Numbered from the stretch's first letter, positions 50,737 through 60,376 are shown. The stretch is DNA of 64,000 nucleotides from an uncultured Bacteroidia bacterium (GCA_902789245.1 CADAND010000003.1:62001-126000); one strand, 5' to 3'. The notes: generated by a model not told the origin, from the sequence alone. Numbers and translations are program-made.

Positions 50737-51255
50737 ATGGCAAATACTAATGTTAAGAGAGTAAAGACGTCTGACCTTGAGCTCAAGGACAGACTGGTCG
50801 CCATCCAGCGCGTCACCAAGGTGACCAAGGGTGGTCGTCACTTCCGCTTCGCTGCCATCGTCGTCGTCGGTGACGAGAACGGTGTCGTAGGCTATGGTCT
50901 TGGCAAAGCGAACGAAGTCACTGCCGCGATCGCGAAGGGTGTGGAAGATGCGAAGAAGAATCTGGTGAAGATTCCCGTCATCAACACCACCATCCCGCAC
51001 GAGCAGGAGGCGAAATTCGGTGGTTCCCGCGTGTTCATGAAGCCCGCAGCGCCCGGTACCGGTGTCAAGGCCGGTGGTGCTATGCGTGCTGTCTTCGAGT
51101 CCGTCGGTGTGCAGAACGTGCTGGCGAAGTCCAAGGGTTCTTCCAACCCTCACAACCTCGTCAAGGCGACTGTCCTGGCCCTCACCCAGATGCGCGATGC
51201 TTACACCGTGGCCGGTCTTCGCGGCGTTGCTATGAATAAGGTTTTCAACGGCTAG
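50737..51255 (+). CDS. rpsE: 30S ribosomal protein S5
   Basis: The 172-residue S5 has the dsRNA-binding-like N domain ([20 protein letters not shown]) and the C-terminal domain ending [11 protein letters not shown]. It helps to hold the mRNA entry site and decoding accuracy. Confidence 0.98.
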   Translation: MANTNVKRVKTSDLELKDRLVAIQRVTKVTKGGRHFRFAAIVVVGDENGVVGYGLGKANEVTAAIAKGVEDAKKNLVKIPVINTTIPHEQEAKFGGSRVFMKPAAPGTGVKAGGAMRAVFESVGVQNVLAKSKGSSNPHNLVKATVLALTQMRDAYTVAGLRGVAMNKVFNG

Positions 51256-51267
51256 GAGGACACGACT

Positions 51268-51450
51268 ATGGCAAAGTACAAAATTACCCAGATTATCAGC
51301 AGCAACGGAGAGACCCGTCGCCAGAAGGACAACCTTCGTTGCCTCGGCATCCGCGGCATGCACAAGACCGTGGAGGTGGAGAAGACCCCGATTACCGAGG
51401 GTCAGGTCGCCAAGATCGCCCATCTCTGCAAAGTTGAAGTTATTGACTAA
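51268..51450 (+). CDS. rpmD: 50S ribosomal protein L30
   Basis: The 60-residue protein (MAKYKITQIISSNGETRRQK, LGIRGMHKTVEVEKTPITEG) matches L30. It is preceded by an AGGAGG ribosome-binding site, uncommon in this phylum. Confidence 0.96.
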   Translation: MAKYKITQIISSNGETRRQKDNLRCLGIRGMHKTVEVEKTPITEGQVAKIAHLCKVEVID

Positions 51451-51465
51451 AGGAGGACCTGAGAG

Positions 51466-51915
51466 ATGAAACTTAATAATTTGACACCTGCTGCGGGTTC
51501 TACCCATACCAGCAAGAGAGTCGGTCGCGGTCAGGGTTCCGGTAAGGGTGGCACCGCCACCCGCGGTACCAAGGGTGCCCAGGCCCGCGCCGGTTACGAG
51601 CACAAGATCGGTTTCGAAGGCGGCCAGATGCCGCTGCAGCGCCGTCTGCCGAAGTTCGGCTTCAAGAACCCGACCCGCGTCGAGTACAAGGCCATCAATG
51701 TCTCTGACATCGAGGCTCTTGCCGCCGCTACCGGGCTCCAGGAGCTGGGCCTCGCCGAGATCGTCGCCGCCGGCCTCGCCGGCAAGAACGATCTGGTGAA
51801 GGTGCTTGGCAATGGAGAAATCAAGGCTGCCGCCACGGTGACCGCCAACGCTTTCTCCAAGTCCGCTATCGCCAAAATCGAGGCTGCCGGTGGTAAGGCG
51901 GTCGTAATCGAATAG
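51466..51915 (+). CDS. rplO: 50S ribosomal protein L15
   Basis: The 149-residue protein begins MKLNNLTPAAGSTHTSKRVG and has the glycine-rich KRVGRGQGSGKGGTATRGTK segment that threads into 23S rRNA. secY follows after 2 nt. AAAGGAGGACC precedes the start. Confidence 0.97.
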   Translation: MKLNNLTPAAGSTHTSKRVGRGQGSGKGGTATRGTKGAQARAGYEHKIGFEGGQMPLQRRLPKFGFKNPTRVEYKAINVSDIEALAAATGLQELGLAEIVAAGLAGKNDLVKVLGNGEIKAAATVTANAFSKSAIAKIEAAGGKAVVIE

Positions 51916-51917
51916 TC

Positions 51918-53255
51918 ATGAAGAAGTTTATCGAGACCATCAAAAACATCTTCAAGATCGAGGAGCTCCGCAAGAGACTCGTCTACACGTTCCTGCTGAT
52001 CCTGGTTTACCGTTTCGGCTGCTTCGTGGTGCTTCCGGGCATTGACGCGTCCATGCTGGCCAACCTCCAGAGCAACACGCAGGAAGGCCTCGTCGGCCTC
52101 CTGAACATGTTCTCCGGCGGCGCCTTCGGTAACGCTTCGATCTTCGCGCTGGGTGTGATGCCGTACATCTCGGCATCCATCGTCATCCAGCTGCTGGGCG
52201 TCTTCGTCCCGTATTTCCGCAAACTCCAGATGGAGGGCGAGAGCGGGCGCAAGAAGATGAACCAGATGACGCGGTGGCTGACCATCCTCATCATCTGCAT
52301 CCAGGGCCCGGCCTACATGGCCGCCGTGCACAACCAGATTCCCGCTGCCGCTTTCGTGGCCGTGAATCAGCTCGGCTGGAGCAACTTTATGTTCAACCTC
52401 GTGTCCACCATCATCCTGATGGCCGGCTCGATGTTCGTGATGTGGCTCGGTGAGCGCATCACCGACCGTGGCATCGGCAACGGTATCTCCCTGATCATCA
52501 TGATCGGTATCGTCGCCCGTCTGCCTTACGCCCTGATGGCTGAGGTCCAGGAGAAGGTCGCGACCAACAACGGTGGTGTCATCCTCCTGATCGTGGAGTT
52601 CCTGCTCTGGTTCTTTGTGGTCGTGGCTGCGATCGCGCTGGTCCAGGCTGTCCGCCGCGTTCCTGTGCAGTACGCCAAGCGCGTGATCGGCAACAAGCAG
52701 TACGGCGGTGTCCGCCAGTACATCCCGTTGAAGATCAACGCTGCCGGCGTGATGCCTATCATCTTCGCCCAGGCCCTGATGCTCTTCCCGCTCATCTTCT
52801 CCCGCTGGGACGCTACGCGCGGACTCGCGGCGACGCTGGGCAACTACGAGGGTATCTGGTATAACATCATCTTCTTCATCCTGATCGTGATCTTCACGTA
52901 CTTCTACACGGCCGTCACCGTCAACCCGACGATGATGTCCGAGAGCATGAAGCGGGATGGAGGATTCATCCCCGGCGTGAAGCCCGGCAAGAAGACCGTG
53001 GAGTACCTGGACAGCATCATGTCCAAGGTGACCCTCCCGGGTTCCATCTTCCTCGGCTTCATCGCCATTCTCCCTGCCTTTGCGCGGTTTTTCGGTGTCA
53101 CCAACGCGTTTGCGAGCTTCTACGGCGGTACTTCGCTGCTGATCCTCGTGGGTGTGGTTCTCGACACGCTGCAGCAGGTGGAAAGTTATTTGCTGATGCG
53201 CCACTACGACGGTCTGATGAAGACCGGTCGTCTGAGCGGGCGCTCAGGTATGTAG
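51918..53255 (+). CDS. secY: Preprotein translocase subunit SecY
   Basis: The 445-residue protein has ten membrane helices with family motifs (LLNMFSGGAFGNASIFALGV, LGERITDRGIGNGISLIIMI, VPVQYAKRVIGNKQYGG-like loop). It is the channel of the Sec machinery, working with SecE and SecG. It lies in its usual spc-operon place between rplO and map. Confidence 0.98.
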   Translation: MKKFIETIKNIFKIEELRKRLVYTFLLILVYRFGCFVVLPGIDASMLANLQSNTQEGLVGLLNMFSGGAFGNASIFALGVMPYISASIVIQLLGVFVPYFRKLQMEGESGRKKMNQMTRWLTILIICIQGPAYMAAVHNQIPAAAFVAVNQLGWSNFMFNLVSTIILMAGSMFVMWLGERITDRGIGNGISLIIMIGIVARLPYALMAEVQEKVATNNGGVILLIVEFLLWFFVVVAAIALVQAVRRVPVQYAKRVIGNKQYGGVRQYIPLKINAAGVMPIIFAQALMLFPLIFSRWDATRGLAATLGNYEGIWYNIIFFILIVIFTYFYTAVTVNPTMMSESMKRDGGFIPGVKPGKKTVEYLDSIMSKVTLPGSIFLGFIAILPAFARFFGVTNAFASFYGGTSLLILVGVVLDTLQQVESYLLMRHYDGLMKTGRLSGRSGM

Positions 53256-53278
53256 TTCTTTGAATAAATTGAACGGTT

Positions 53279-54058
53279 GTGATCAAGCCTAAGACTGAAG
53301 AAGAAATCGAGCTGCTTCGCGAGAATGCCATCATCGTCTCGAAGACGCTGGCGGAAGTCGGTAAAGCGGTTGCCCCTGGTGTGACAACGAAAACGTTGAA
53401 TAAGGTGGCCGAGACTTTCATCCGCGACCACGGCGCGATTCCCAGCTTCCTTGGTTTCGAGGGCTTCCCGGCAGCCATCTGTGCCTCTGTCAACGATGTC
53501 GTGGTCCACGGTTTTCCGTCCGACTATGTCCTCAAGGAGGGCGACATCGTCAGTGCGGACATCGGCACGCTCTACAAGGGCTATAACGGCGACTCGTGCT
53601 ACACCTTCCCCGTCGGGGAGGTGTCGCCCGAGACCCGCAAGCTCCTGGACGTGACGAAGGCTTCGCTCTATAAGGGCATCGAGGCGGCTGTCGCGGGTGC
53701 GCGGATCGGAGATATCGGATACGCGGTGCAATCGTACGCTGAATCATTCGGTTTCTCCGTCGTCCGCGAACTCGAAGGACACGGAATCGGCCGGGAGATG
53801 CACGAGAATCCGGGAGTGCCCAACTACGGGCGTCCGGGTCGCGGCACCCACCTGGTGGACGGAATGGTCCTGTGTATTGAGCCGATGATCAACGCCGGCG
53901 GCAAGGCGGTCTATCTGGACAGAAACGGATGGGCCGTGCATACCGCCGACCACAAGAATTCGGCCCATTACGAGCTTACGGTTGTTGTCCGGAAAGGCCG
54001 GGCCGAGCAGCTCTCAACTTTCGATTTTATCGAGAAAGATGGCACGATTAAATTTTAA
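53279..54058 (+). CDS. map: Methionine aminopeptidase type I
   Basis: The start is GTG at 53279 (V/MIKPKTEEEIELLRENAIIV), giving 259 residues. Metal ligands are visible: Asp in ADIGTLYKGYNGDSC, His in LEGHGIGREMHENPGVPNYG and Glu in CIEPMINAGGKAVY. It removes N-terminal Met from new proteins. Confidence 0.96.
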   Translation: MIKPKTEEEIELLRENAIIVSKTLAEVGKAVAPGVTTKTLNKVAETFIRDHGAIPSFLGFEGFPAAICASVNDVVVHGFPSDYVLKEGDIVSADIGTLYKGYNGDSCYTFPVGEVSPETRKLLDVTKASLYKGIEAAVAGARIGDIGYAVQSYAESFGFSVVRELEGHGIGREMHENPGVPNYGRPGRGTHLVDGMVLCIEPMINAGGKAVYLDRNGWAVHTADHKNSAHYELTVVVRKGRAEQLSTFDFIEKDGTIKF

Positions 54059-54070
54059 AGTGATTTTTTA

Positions 54071-54289
54071 ATGTCCAAACAAGTAGCAATAGAACAAGAT
54101 GGAAAGGTTATCGAGACCCTTCCGAACGCGATGTTCAAAGTCGAGCTTGAGAACGGTCACGTCCTGCTCTGCAATATTTCGGGCAAGATGCGTATGAACT
54201 TTATCCATATTCTTCTTGGCGACAAGGTTAGAGTTGAGATTTCACCGTACGATTTAACCAAAGGCAGAATATCTTTCAGATACAAATAA
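54071..54289 (+). CDS. infA: Translation initiation factor IF-1
   Basis: The 72-residue OB-fold protein ([59 protein letters not shown]) is canonical IF-1. Confidence 0.98.
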   Translation: MSKQVAIEQDGKVIETLPNAMFKVELENGHVLLCNISGKMRMNFIHILLGDKVRVEISPYDLTKGRISFRYK

Positions 54290-54301
54290 AAACGCATAGA
54301 T

Positions 54302-54418
54302 ATGAAAGTCAAGACATCCATCAAGAAGCGCAGCGAAGATTGCAAGATCGTCAGACGCAAAGGCCGCCTGTACGTCATCTGCAAGAAGAACCCCAAGTTC
54401 AAGATGCGCCAAGGATAA
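54302..54418 (+). CDS. rpmJ: 50S ribosomal protein L36
   Basis: The 38-residue protein begins [20 protein letters not shown] and ends NPKFKMRQG. Zinc-binding L36 has Cys11, Cys14, Cys27 and a His near 32. Here only Cys14 and Cys27 remain (EDCK, YVICKK); Cys11 and His are lost. Zinc binding is thus unlikely. It lies 12 nt after infA, its usual place. Confidence 0.95.
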   Translation: MKVKTSIKKRSEDCKIVRRKGRLYVICKKNPKFKMRQG

Positions 54419-54450
54419 TCAATCAGTAACAAATTAAGTAAAGTATAATT

Positions 54451-54828
54451 ATGGCAAGAATCGCCGGTGTAGATTTACCGAACAACAAACAGGGAGAAAT
54501 AGGTCTGACCTATATCTTCGGTATCGGCCGCTCTTCCGCGAAGCGAATCCTCGAGAAGTGCGGAATCGATCCCACCATCAAAGTGGGCGACTGGAATGAT
54601 GACCAGATCGCCAAGATCCGTTCCGAGATCAATGAGGAGTACAAGATCGAGGGCGAGCTCCGCTCCTCCGTCCAGATGGACATCAAGCGCCTCATGGATA
54701 TCGGTTGCTATCGCGGAATCCGCCATCGTCTCGGACTTCCCGTCCGTGGCCAGAGCACCAAGAACAACGCCCGTACCCGCAAGGGTCGCAAGAAGACCGT
54801 TGCCAACAAGAAGAAGGCGACCAAGTAA
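54451..54828 (+). CDS. rpsM: 30S ribosomal protein S13
   Basis: The 125-residue protein ([60 protein letters not shown]) is typical S13. It opens the alpha-operon part. Confidence 0.98.
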   Translation: MARIAGVDLPNNKQGEIGLTYIFGIGRSSAKRILEKCGIDPTIKVGDWNDDQIAKIRSEINEEYKIEGELRSSVQMDIKRLMDIGCYRGIRHRLGLPVRGQSTKNNARTRKGRKKTVANKKKATK

Positions 54829-54841
54829 AAACTGATGAATT

Positions 54842-55228
54842 ATGGCAAAGAAAACTACAACATCCAAGAGAGTTGTCAAGGTTGAAGCTTATGGCGAGGC
54901 CCATATTTCATCGACCTTCAACAACGTCATCGTGTCCCTGACCAACGCCCAGGGCCAGGTGATCAGCTGGGGCTCCGCCGGTAAGTGCGGCTTCAGAGGC
55001 TCCAAGAAGAACACCCCGTACGCTGCCCAGATGGCCGCCGAGGATGCCGCGAAGACGGCTTTCGACGCCGGTCTGCGTCGCGTCAAGTGCTACGTCAAAG
55101 GTCCGGGTTCCGGTCGTGAGTCCGCCATCCGTACCATCAACAACGCCGGTATCATCGTGACCGAGATCGTCGACGTCACCCCGATGCCGCACAACGGGTG
55201 CCGTCCTAAAGGCCGTCGTAAAGTTTAA
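54842..55228 (+). CDS. rpsK: 30S ribosomal protein S11
   Basis: The 128-residue protein ([56 protein letters not shown]) is canonical S11. Confidence 0.98.
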   Translation: MAKKTTTSKRVVKVEAYGEAHISSTFNNVIVSLTNAQGQVISWGSAGKCGFRGSKKNTPYAAQMAAEDAAKTAFDAGLRRVKCYVKGPGSGRESAIRTINNAGIIVTEIVDVTPMPHNGCRPKGRRKV

Positions 55229-55247
55229 TTCTTAAAACAAGACTACT

Positions 55248-55850
55248 ATGGCAAGATATACAGGTCCCAGCACCAAGATCGCCCGTAAATTCGGCGAGCC
55301 GATTTTCGGCTCTGACAAGTATTTTGAGAAGCGCAACTATCCTCCGGGACAGCACGGCCTCGCCGCGAAGCGCAAGAAGTCCAAGGAATATGCTACCCAG
55401 CTGAAGGAGAAGCAGAAAGTCAAGTACATGTACGGTGTGCTCGAGCGTCAGTTCCACAACACCTACGAGAAGGCTTCCCGCATGGCCGGCCAGAAGGGTG
55501 AGAACCTCGTGATTCTCCTCGAGTCCCGTCTGGACAATATCGTGTACCGTCTCGGTATTGCCCCGACCCGCGCCGCCGCCCGTCAGCTCGTGTCCCACCA
55601 CCACATCACCCTGAACGGCAATGTGTGCAGCATCCCCTCCACCCAGGTGAAGGCCGGCGACACCGTGGCCGTCCGTGAGCGCTCCAAGAGCCTCGAGGTG
55701 ATCCAGAACAGCGTGGCCTCCGTGACCAAGTATGCCTGGCTGGACTTCGACACCAAGACCCTCAGTGGTAAGTTCCTCAACGTTCCGACCCGTGCGGAAA
55801 TCCCCGAGAACATCAACGAGCAGCTGATCGTCGACCTCTATTCCAAATAA
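55248..55850 (+). CDS. rpsD: 30S ribosomal protein S4
   Basis: The 200-residue protein has the S4 N domain ([20 protein letters not shown]) and the S4 RNA-binding domain ([40 protein letters not shown]). It starts 30S assembly. Confidence 0.98.
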   Translation: MARYTGPSTKIARKFGEPIFGSDKYFEKRNYPPGQHGLAAKRKKSKEYATQLKEKQKVKYMYGVLERQFHNTYEKASRMAGQKGENLVILLESRLDNIVYRLGIAPTRAAARQLVSHHHITLNGNVCSIPSTQVKAGDTVAVRERSKSLEVIQNSVASVTKYAWLDFDTKTLSGKFLNVPTRAEIPENINEQLIVDLYSK

Positions 55851-55869
55851 TCCTTAACACCACTGTAAT

Positions 55870-56877
55870 ATGGCAATCTTAGCATTTCAGAAACCGGACA
55901 AGGTGATTATGCTCGAAAGCACCGACACTGTCGGCCGTTTCGAATTCCGGCCGCTCGAGCCGGGCTACGGCCAGACGATCGGTAACGCTCTTCGTCGCAT
56001 CTTGCTGGCCTCCCTGGAGGGGTTTGCTATCAGTCAGATCAAGATCTCCGGCGTGGACCAGGAGTTCCAGACCATCCCCGGCGTTATCGAGGGGATGCAG
56101 GACATCATCCTGAACCTCAAGCAGGTGCGTTTCCGCCGCATGGTCGAGACCGTGGATACTGAGACGGCAAACATCGTCATCAGCGGCAAGCAGGAGTTTA
56201 CGGCAGAAGATATCTCCAAAGGATTGTCTTCTTTCATGGTGTTGAATCCCGAATTGCACATCTGCTCGCTCGAGCCTTCCGTGAAGCTCGAAATCTCCCT
56301 CGTCATCACGAAGGGTCGTGGTTTCGTGCCCGCTGAGGAGCTCCGCGACGAGAACACGCCGATCGGTACCATTCCGGTCGATGCGATCTACACGCCGATC
56401 CGCAAGGTCAACTGGAGTGTGGAGAACTGGCGTGTCGAGCAGAAGACGGATTACGAGAAACTCAATCTTGAGATCGTGACGGACGGTTCGATTTCCCCGA
56501 ACGCTGCCCTTCACGAGGCGGCCAACATCCTGATCTACCACTTCAAGCTCTTTACCGACGACAAGAAGATGTCGCTGGAGAGCACGGTGGAGACCGACAG
56601 CAAGGAGCTGGACGAGGAGTCGCTGCACATGCGTCACCTCCTCCTGACCAAGCTCTCCGATGTGGGCCTGTCGGTGCGTGCTTTCAACTGCCTCAAGGCG
56701 GCTGAGATCGACACCTTCGCCGACCTCGTGTCCTATTCCCGTCCCGAGCTGATGAAGTTCCGCAACTTCGGCCGGAAGTCCCTCAACGAAATCGACCTCC
56801 TGGTCGAGAAGATGAAGCTTTCGTTCGGAATGGACGTCACCAAGTATAATATTGAACCCAAGAAAAAGACTGTATAA
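55870..56877 (+). CDS. rpoA: RNA polymerase alpha subunit
   Basis: The 335-residue subunit has the dimerisation/assembly N domain ([40 protein letters not shown]) and the C-terminal DNA-binding domain ([40 protein letters not shown]). It is 19 nt after rpsD and 2 nt before rplQ. Confidence 0.98.
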   Translation: MAILAFQKPDKVIMLESTDTVGRFEFRPLEPGYGQTIGNALRRILLASLEGFAISQIKISGVDQEFQTIPGVIEGMQDIILNLKQVRFRRMVETVDTETANIVISGKQEFTAEDISKGLSSFMVLNPELHICSLEPSVKLEISLVITKGRGFVPAEELRDENTPIGTIPVDAIYTPIRKVNWSVENWRVEQKTDYEKLNLEIVTDGSISPNAALHEAANILIYHFKLFTDDKKMSLESTVETDSKELDEESLHMRHLLLTKLSDVGLSVRAFNCLKAAEIDTFADLVSYSRPELMKFRNFGRKSLNEIDLLVEKMKLSFGMDVTKYNIEPKKKTV

Positions 56878-56879
56878 AG

Positions 56880-57449
56880 ATGAGACACAATAAAGCTATC
56901 AATCATCTTGGTCGTCAGGCTGGCCACCGCAAGGCGCTCCTCGCCAACATGGCCTGCTCCCTGATCCAGCACAAGCGCATCACCACCACCGTGGCGAAGG
57001 CCAAGGCCCTGAAGAGCTATATCGAGCCGCTTATCACCAAGTCCAAGGAGGATACGACCCACAGCCGTCGCGTTGTGTTCAGCTACCTCAAGGACAAGGA
57101 GGCTGTGACCGAACTGTTCCGCACCATCGCCCCGAAGATCGCCGATCGTCCGGGCGGATACACCCGCGTGCTGCACATCGGTTTCCGCCAGGGTGACGCC
57201 GCCGAGATGGCGCTGATCGAACTCGTTGACTTCAACGAGGCCGCTCTCGCCGCCGCTCCGAAGGCTGCTGCCAAGAAGACTACCCGCCGTAGCCGCGCCA
57301 AGAAAGCCGAGGCCGCTCCCGCTGAGGAAGCTCCCAAGGCGGAAGAGGTGAAGGCTGAGGCTCCCGCCGAGGAGCCGAAGGCTGAAGCCCCGAAGGCCAA
57401 GAAGGCTGCTCCCAAGGCCAAGAAGGCCGAAGAGCCGAAGGCGGAGTAA
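56880..57449 (+). CDS. rplQ: 50S ribosomal protein L17 with long low-complexity tail
   Basis: The first 125 or so residues are standard L17 ([40 protein letters not shown]). They are followed by about 60 residues of Lys/Ala/Glu/Pro repeats ([20 protein letters not shown]), giving 189 in total against about 120 in many bacteria. Such tails are known in Bacteroidota L17. It is the last gene of the operon, and its stop is 3 nt from that of the convergent aro fusion. Confidence 0.97.
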   Translation: MRHNKAINHLGRQAGHRKALLANMACSLIQHKRITTTVAKAKALKSYIEPLITKSKEDTTHSRRVVFSYLKDKEAVTELFRTIAPKIADRPGGYTRVLHIGFRQGDAAEMALIELVDFNEAALAAAPKAAAKKTTRRSRAKKAEAAPAEEAPKAEEVKAEAPAEEPKAEAPKAKKAAPKAKKAEEPKAE

Positions 57450-57452
57450 ATC

Positions 57453-59432
57453 CTAAAGCCTGAACCCGGGGAATGATTTCCCCACGCAAGCCTCATCGTC
57501 GATGACGATGGGGCTTTCTGTTCCCAGGGAGGCCACCTGCAGGGCCATCACCATGCGGTGGTCGTGACGCGAGGTGTATTCGCCGCCCTTGAGCAGTCGT
57601 CCGCCAAGCAGCCGGGCGGCGAGGGTCTCGCCCCAGACCACCAGCTCGTCGCCCTCGATGCGGGCTTCTACGCCCATCTGCAGGAGCATCTCGAGGATGG
57701 CTTCCGCGCGGTTGGACTCTTTGGTGGCCAGGCGTCCCACGCCTGCGATACGGCTCTCGCCTGCGCAGAAAGCGGCGAGTACGGCGATAATGGGGAAGAG
57801 GTCGGGCGCATTCGAAAGGTCCTGCTGGAAGGCTTCCAGCGGGGCTTTTCGTACGCAGACGGTGCCGCCCTCCAGCTGCGAGACCACGGCGCCCGCATCC
57901 ACAAGGATGTCGATGACGCTCAGGTCGGCCTGCAGGGAGGTGGTGTCCATTCCGACGAGTTCGGCCGAGCCAAAGACGGCGCCGGCCACGAGGAAGTTGG
58001 CGGCAGCGCTCCAGTCGCCTTCGATGTCGAAATCGGCGGCGCGGTAGTGCTGGCGGCCGCGTATCTTGAAGTTGATGCCGGTGCAGCCGGACCAGTCGTC
58101 CGCTTCCAGCATTTCGGCGTCGCCCTCCATTTCGCTCCGGGTCTGGATGCCGAAATGGCGCAGGACGTCGAGGGTGATGTACATGTACGGGATGCTCTTG
58201 GGCTCGCTGACGCGCAGCAGCGACTCCTTGTCGCACAGCGGCAGGGCCATCAACAGGCCGGAAATGAGCTGGGAGCCGCCTTTGCCGGGGACTTCGGCCG
58301 TGCCCGGGATGAGGTGTCCCTTGACGGTGGCGGGGATGAAGACTTCCTTCCCTTCGCGCTCCTGCGCGTTGGAGAGCAGCACGCCGAAGGCGGCCATGAT
58401 GTCCGCGGCGCCGCTGAGTGGCCGGCGGAGCAGGGTGCCGCGGCCGTTCACGGAGAAGTTTCCGTCGCCGACGGCGGCAAGCACCGGGATGGTCAGGCGC
58501 GTGAGCAGGCCGGATTCGCCGGTGTCCACGCTGCCGGGATGCAGCATGCCGCAGCGTGCACCGATGCCGGTGATGGTCAGATTTTCGCCGTTCTGCTCGA
58601 CCGTGGCGCCGAGGGCGCGGGCGAGCGAGAGTGCGGCCTCCGAGTCCCCGCAGGGGCTGTAGCCGCCCAGATGCGAGGTGCCTTCGGCCAGCGCCGCGGC
58701 TAGGATCGCCCGCTGGGCGAAGCTTTTCGACGCAGGCATGCGGCGGCCCTCCGCCCGGTAGGGCTTGCGGTCGCCGTATAGGGTGGCGTAGAGCTCCGCG
58801 AGCGGCCATTGGCCGGGAGCGGTGGCCTCTTCCGCGCCCAGCGCGGCAAAGGTGAACGGCGCCCCGCGGCGCAGGCACTGCAGGCGCGTATCGCGTCCCG
58901 CATCGCCCATGCCGAAGGCCACGAGCCGTCCCTGGAGCGAGTCCACGCCCTCCAGCACGAGGCTGTAGAGGGACTCGATCCGTGCGGCGTCTTCCGCCGT
59001 GTGGCAGGTGGTCACGACCTTGGCGATGTCGGCGCCGTAGCGGAAACAGCGTGCCAGGGCCATCTGCAGGACCTCCATGTCCGGCGTGCCTTCGAAATCG
59101 TGGAAGGAACGGATGATTTCCGTGCCGCTCTTGCGGCAGAGCTGCTGGAAATGCTTGCTCATCTGGGCCGGGGCCTCAATCTCGAGGTCGGCGAAGCGGG
59201 CGCCTGCCTCGATGGCCACGCGCATCCGACGCTCCGCCTCCTCGGGCGAGGGGCAGCCGTCGATGCGGCAGGTGGCGATGAGCGGTGTGTCGGACTCGCT
59301 GAAGAGTTCTTCAATCTGGTCGTCCGTGAGGTCGCAGCGGTCGAGGCGGATCTCCGCCATTTCGACCGCGGGGTCTTCGAGAATCGCGAGGATCTGCTCG
59401 AAGCTCTTATGCTGCAGGCTGGTGCAAATCAT
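57453..59432 (-). CDS. Fused 3-dehydroquinate dehydratase (type I) - EPSP synthase
   Basis: The 659-residue protein joins two shikimate enzymes. Residues 1-220 are a type I dehydroquinate dehydratase (AroD): MAEIRLDRCDLT, His111 in SFHDFEGTPD and the Schiff-base Lys138 in ADIAKVV. Residues about 228-659 are EPSP synthase (AroA): MPASKSFAQRA (Lys236), the SGLLTRL site, PDLFPIIAVLAAF, and the C-terminal SRHDHRMVMAL. The enzymes catalyse steps 3 and 6 of the pathway. No stop or start separates them. The start overlaps the end of aroB by 26 nt, so the genes are coupled. Confidence 0.93.
   Translation of the reverse strand: MICTSLQHKSFEQILAILEDPAVEMAEIRLDRCDLTDDQIEELFSESDTPLIATCRIDGCPSPEEAERRMRVAIEAGARFADLEIEAPAQMSKHFQQLCRKSGTEIIRSFHDFEGTPDMEVLQMALARCFRYGADIAKVVTTCHTAEDAARIESLYSLVLEGVDSLQGRLVAFGMGDAGRDTRLQCLRRGAPFTFAALGAEEATAPGQWPLAELYATLYGDRKPYRAEGRRMPASKSFAQRAILAAALAEGTSHLGGYSPCGDSEAALSLARALGATVEQNGENLTITGIGARCGMLHPGSVDTGESGLLTRLTIPVLAAVGDGNFSVNGRGTLLRRPLSGAADIMAAFGVLLSNAQEREGKEVFIPATVKGHLIPGTAEVPGKGGSQLISGLLMALPLCDKESLLRVSEPKSIPYMYITLDVLRHFGIQTRSEMEGDAEMLEADDWSGCTGINFKIRGRQHYRAADFDIEGDWSAAANFLVAGAVFGSAELVGMDTTSLQADLSVIDILVDAGAVVSQLEGGTVCVRKAPLEAFQQDLSNAPDLFPIIAVLAAFCAGESRIAGVGRLATKESNRAEAILEMLLQMGVEARIEGDELVVWGETLAARLLGGRLLKGGEYTSRHDHRMVMALQVASLGTESPIVIDDEACVGKSFPGFRL
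57488..57516 (+). terminator. Terminator of the ribosomal operon inside the aro fusion gene
   Basis: AAGCCTCATCGTC / GACGATGGGGCTT with a 3-nt loop (one T-G pair), followed by TCTGTT, lies 39 nt after the rplQ stop but within the coding 3' end of the convergent gene. Confidence 0.65.
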
Positions 59433-60360
59433 CCAGGTCTTTGATTATCACCTTGCCGATTTTCTTGATCAGGACAAAGTGGATGATGCCTTTCTCGGCT
59501 TTCTTGTCTTTCCAAAGGGCGGCTTCCAGTTCCGTTTCCGGGCAGGGGAGCTCCGTCGGGAGCCCGCAGGCCTGCAGGTCCTTGCGGATTTTCTCCGCGA
59601 GACCGGCCTTGCACAGGCCCAGGCGCTCGGACAGGAGGGCTGCCTGCACCATGCCCACGGCGACGGCCTCGCCGTGCGTCATCGGCTCGGCGGTTTCGTG
59701 CGTGTGCTGGTACCACTCGATGGCGTGGGCGTAGGTGTGTCCGAGGTTCAGGTAGCGACGGATATTCTCTTCGTAGGGATCCTGCTCCACGATCTTGCGT
59801 TTGACGGCAGCGGCCGCCTCGATGAGCGGCGCGAGCGCGGCGAAGTCGATTTTCGGCTCGGAGAGCACTTTGACGGCCTTCTCGTAATGGTCGCCCTTGT
59901 TGTCGATGATGAAGGTCTTGAGCATTTCGGCGGCGCCGGAGCGCAGCTCGCGCGCGGGGAGCGTCTGCAGGACCTCGGGCAGGATGCGGGTGTAGATGGG
60001 GAATTTCGTGACCCCGATCATGTTTTTGTAGCTGTCCAGGTTCACGCCCGTCTTGCCGCCCACGCCCGCGTCCACCTGGCTGAGCAGGGTGGTGGGGTAG
60101 TTGGCATAGCGCACACCGCGCTTGTAGATGCTGGCGGCGAAGCCCACCAGGTCGGTGGTCACGCCGCCGCCCACGGCCCAGACGATGGCGTCGCGGTTCG
60201 CGCCCTGCGCGAGCAGCCAGCGGCAGATGTCCAGCACGGTGTCCATCGTCTTGTGCGCTTCGTCGGCGGTGATGGCCAGCGACGGTCGCCCCTCGGCCAG
60301 TTTCAGCGCGAAAGGCTCGATGTTGCGGTCGTAGATGACGTAAATGCTCTTATTCTCCAT
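59407..60360 (-). CDS. aroB: 3-Dehydroquinate synthase
   Basis: The ATG at 60360 gives 317 residues, somewhat shorter than the usual 350 or so; longer frames read into a tRNA promoter region. NAD-binding VWAVGGGVTTDLVGFAASIY, the family signature PTTLLSQVDAGVGGKTGVNL, and the zinc ligands in LNLGHTYAHAIEW and MTHGEAVAVGM are all present. It makes 3-dehydroquinate, the substrate of the dehydratase half of the fused protein downstream, so aroB and the fusion supply steps 2, 3 and 6 of the shikimate pathway. Confidence 0.95.
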   Translation of the reverse strand: MENKSIYVIYDRNIEPFALKLAEGRPSLAITADEAHKTMDTVLDICRWLLAQGANRDAIVWAVGGGVTTDLVGFAASIYKRGVRYANYPTTLLSQVDAGVGGKTGVNLDSYKNMIGVTKFPIYTRILPEVLQTLPARELRSGAAEMLKTFIIDNKGDHYEKAVKVLSEPKIDFAALAPLIEAAAAVKRKIVEQDPYEENIRRYLNLGHTYAHAIEWYQHTHETAEPMTHGEAVAVGMVQAALLSERLGLCKAGLAEKIRKDLQACGLPTELPCPETELEAALWKDKKAEKGIIHFVLIKKIGKVIIKDLDDLHQPAA

Positions 60361-60368
60361 ACGGGAAG

Positions 60369-60376
60369 CGAAGATA
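60369..60376 (-). promoter_or_regulatory. -7 box TATCTTCG of aroB
   Basis: Seven of eight consensus positions match, ending 8 nt before the aroB start. Confidence 0.45.
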
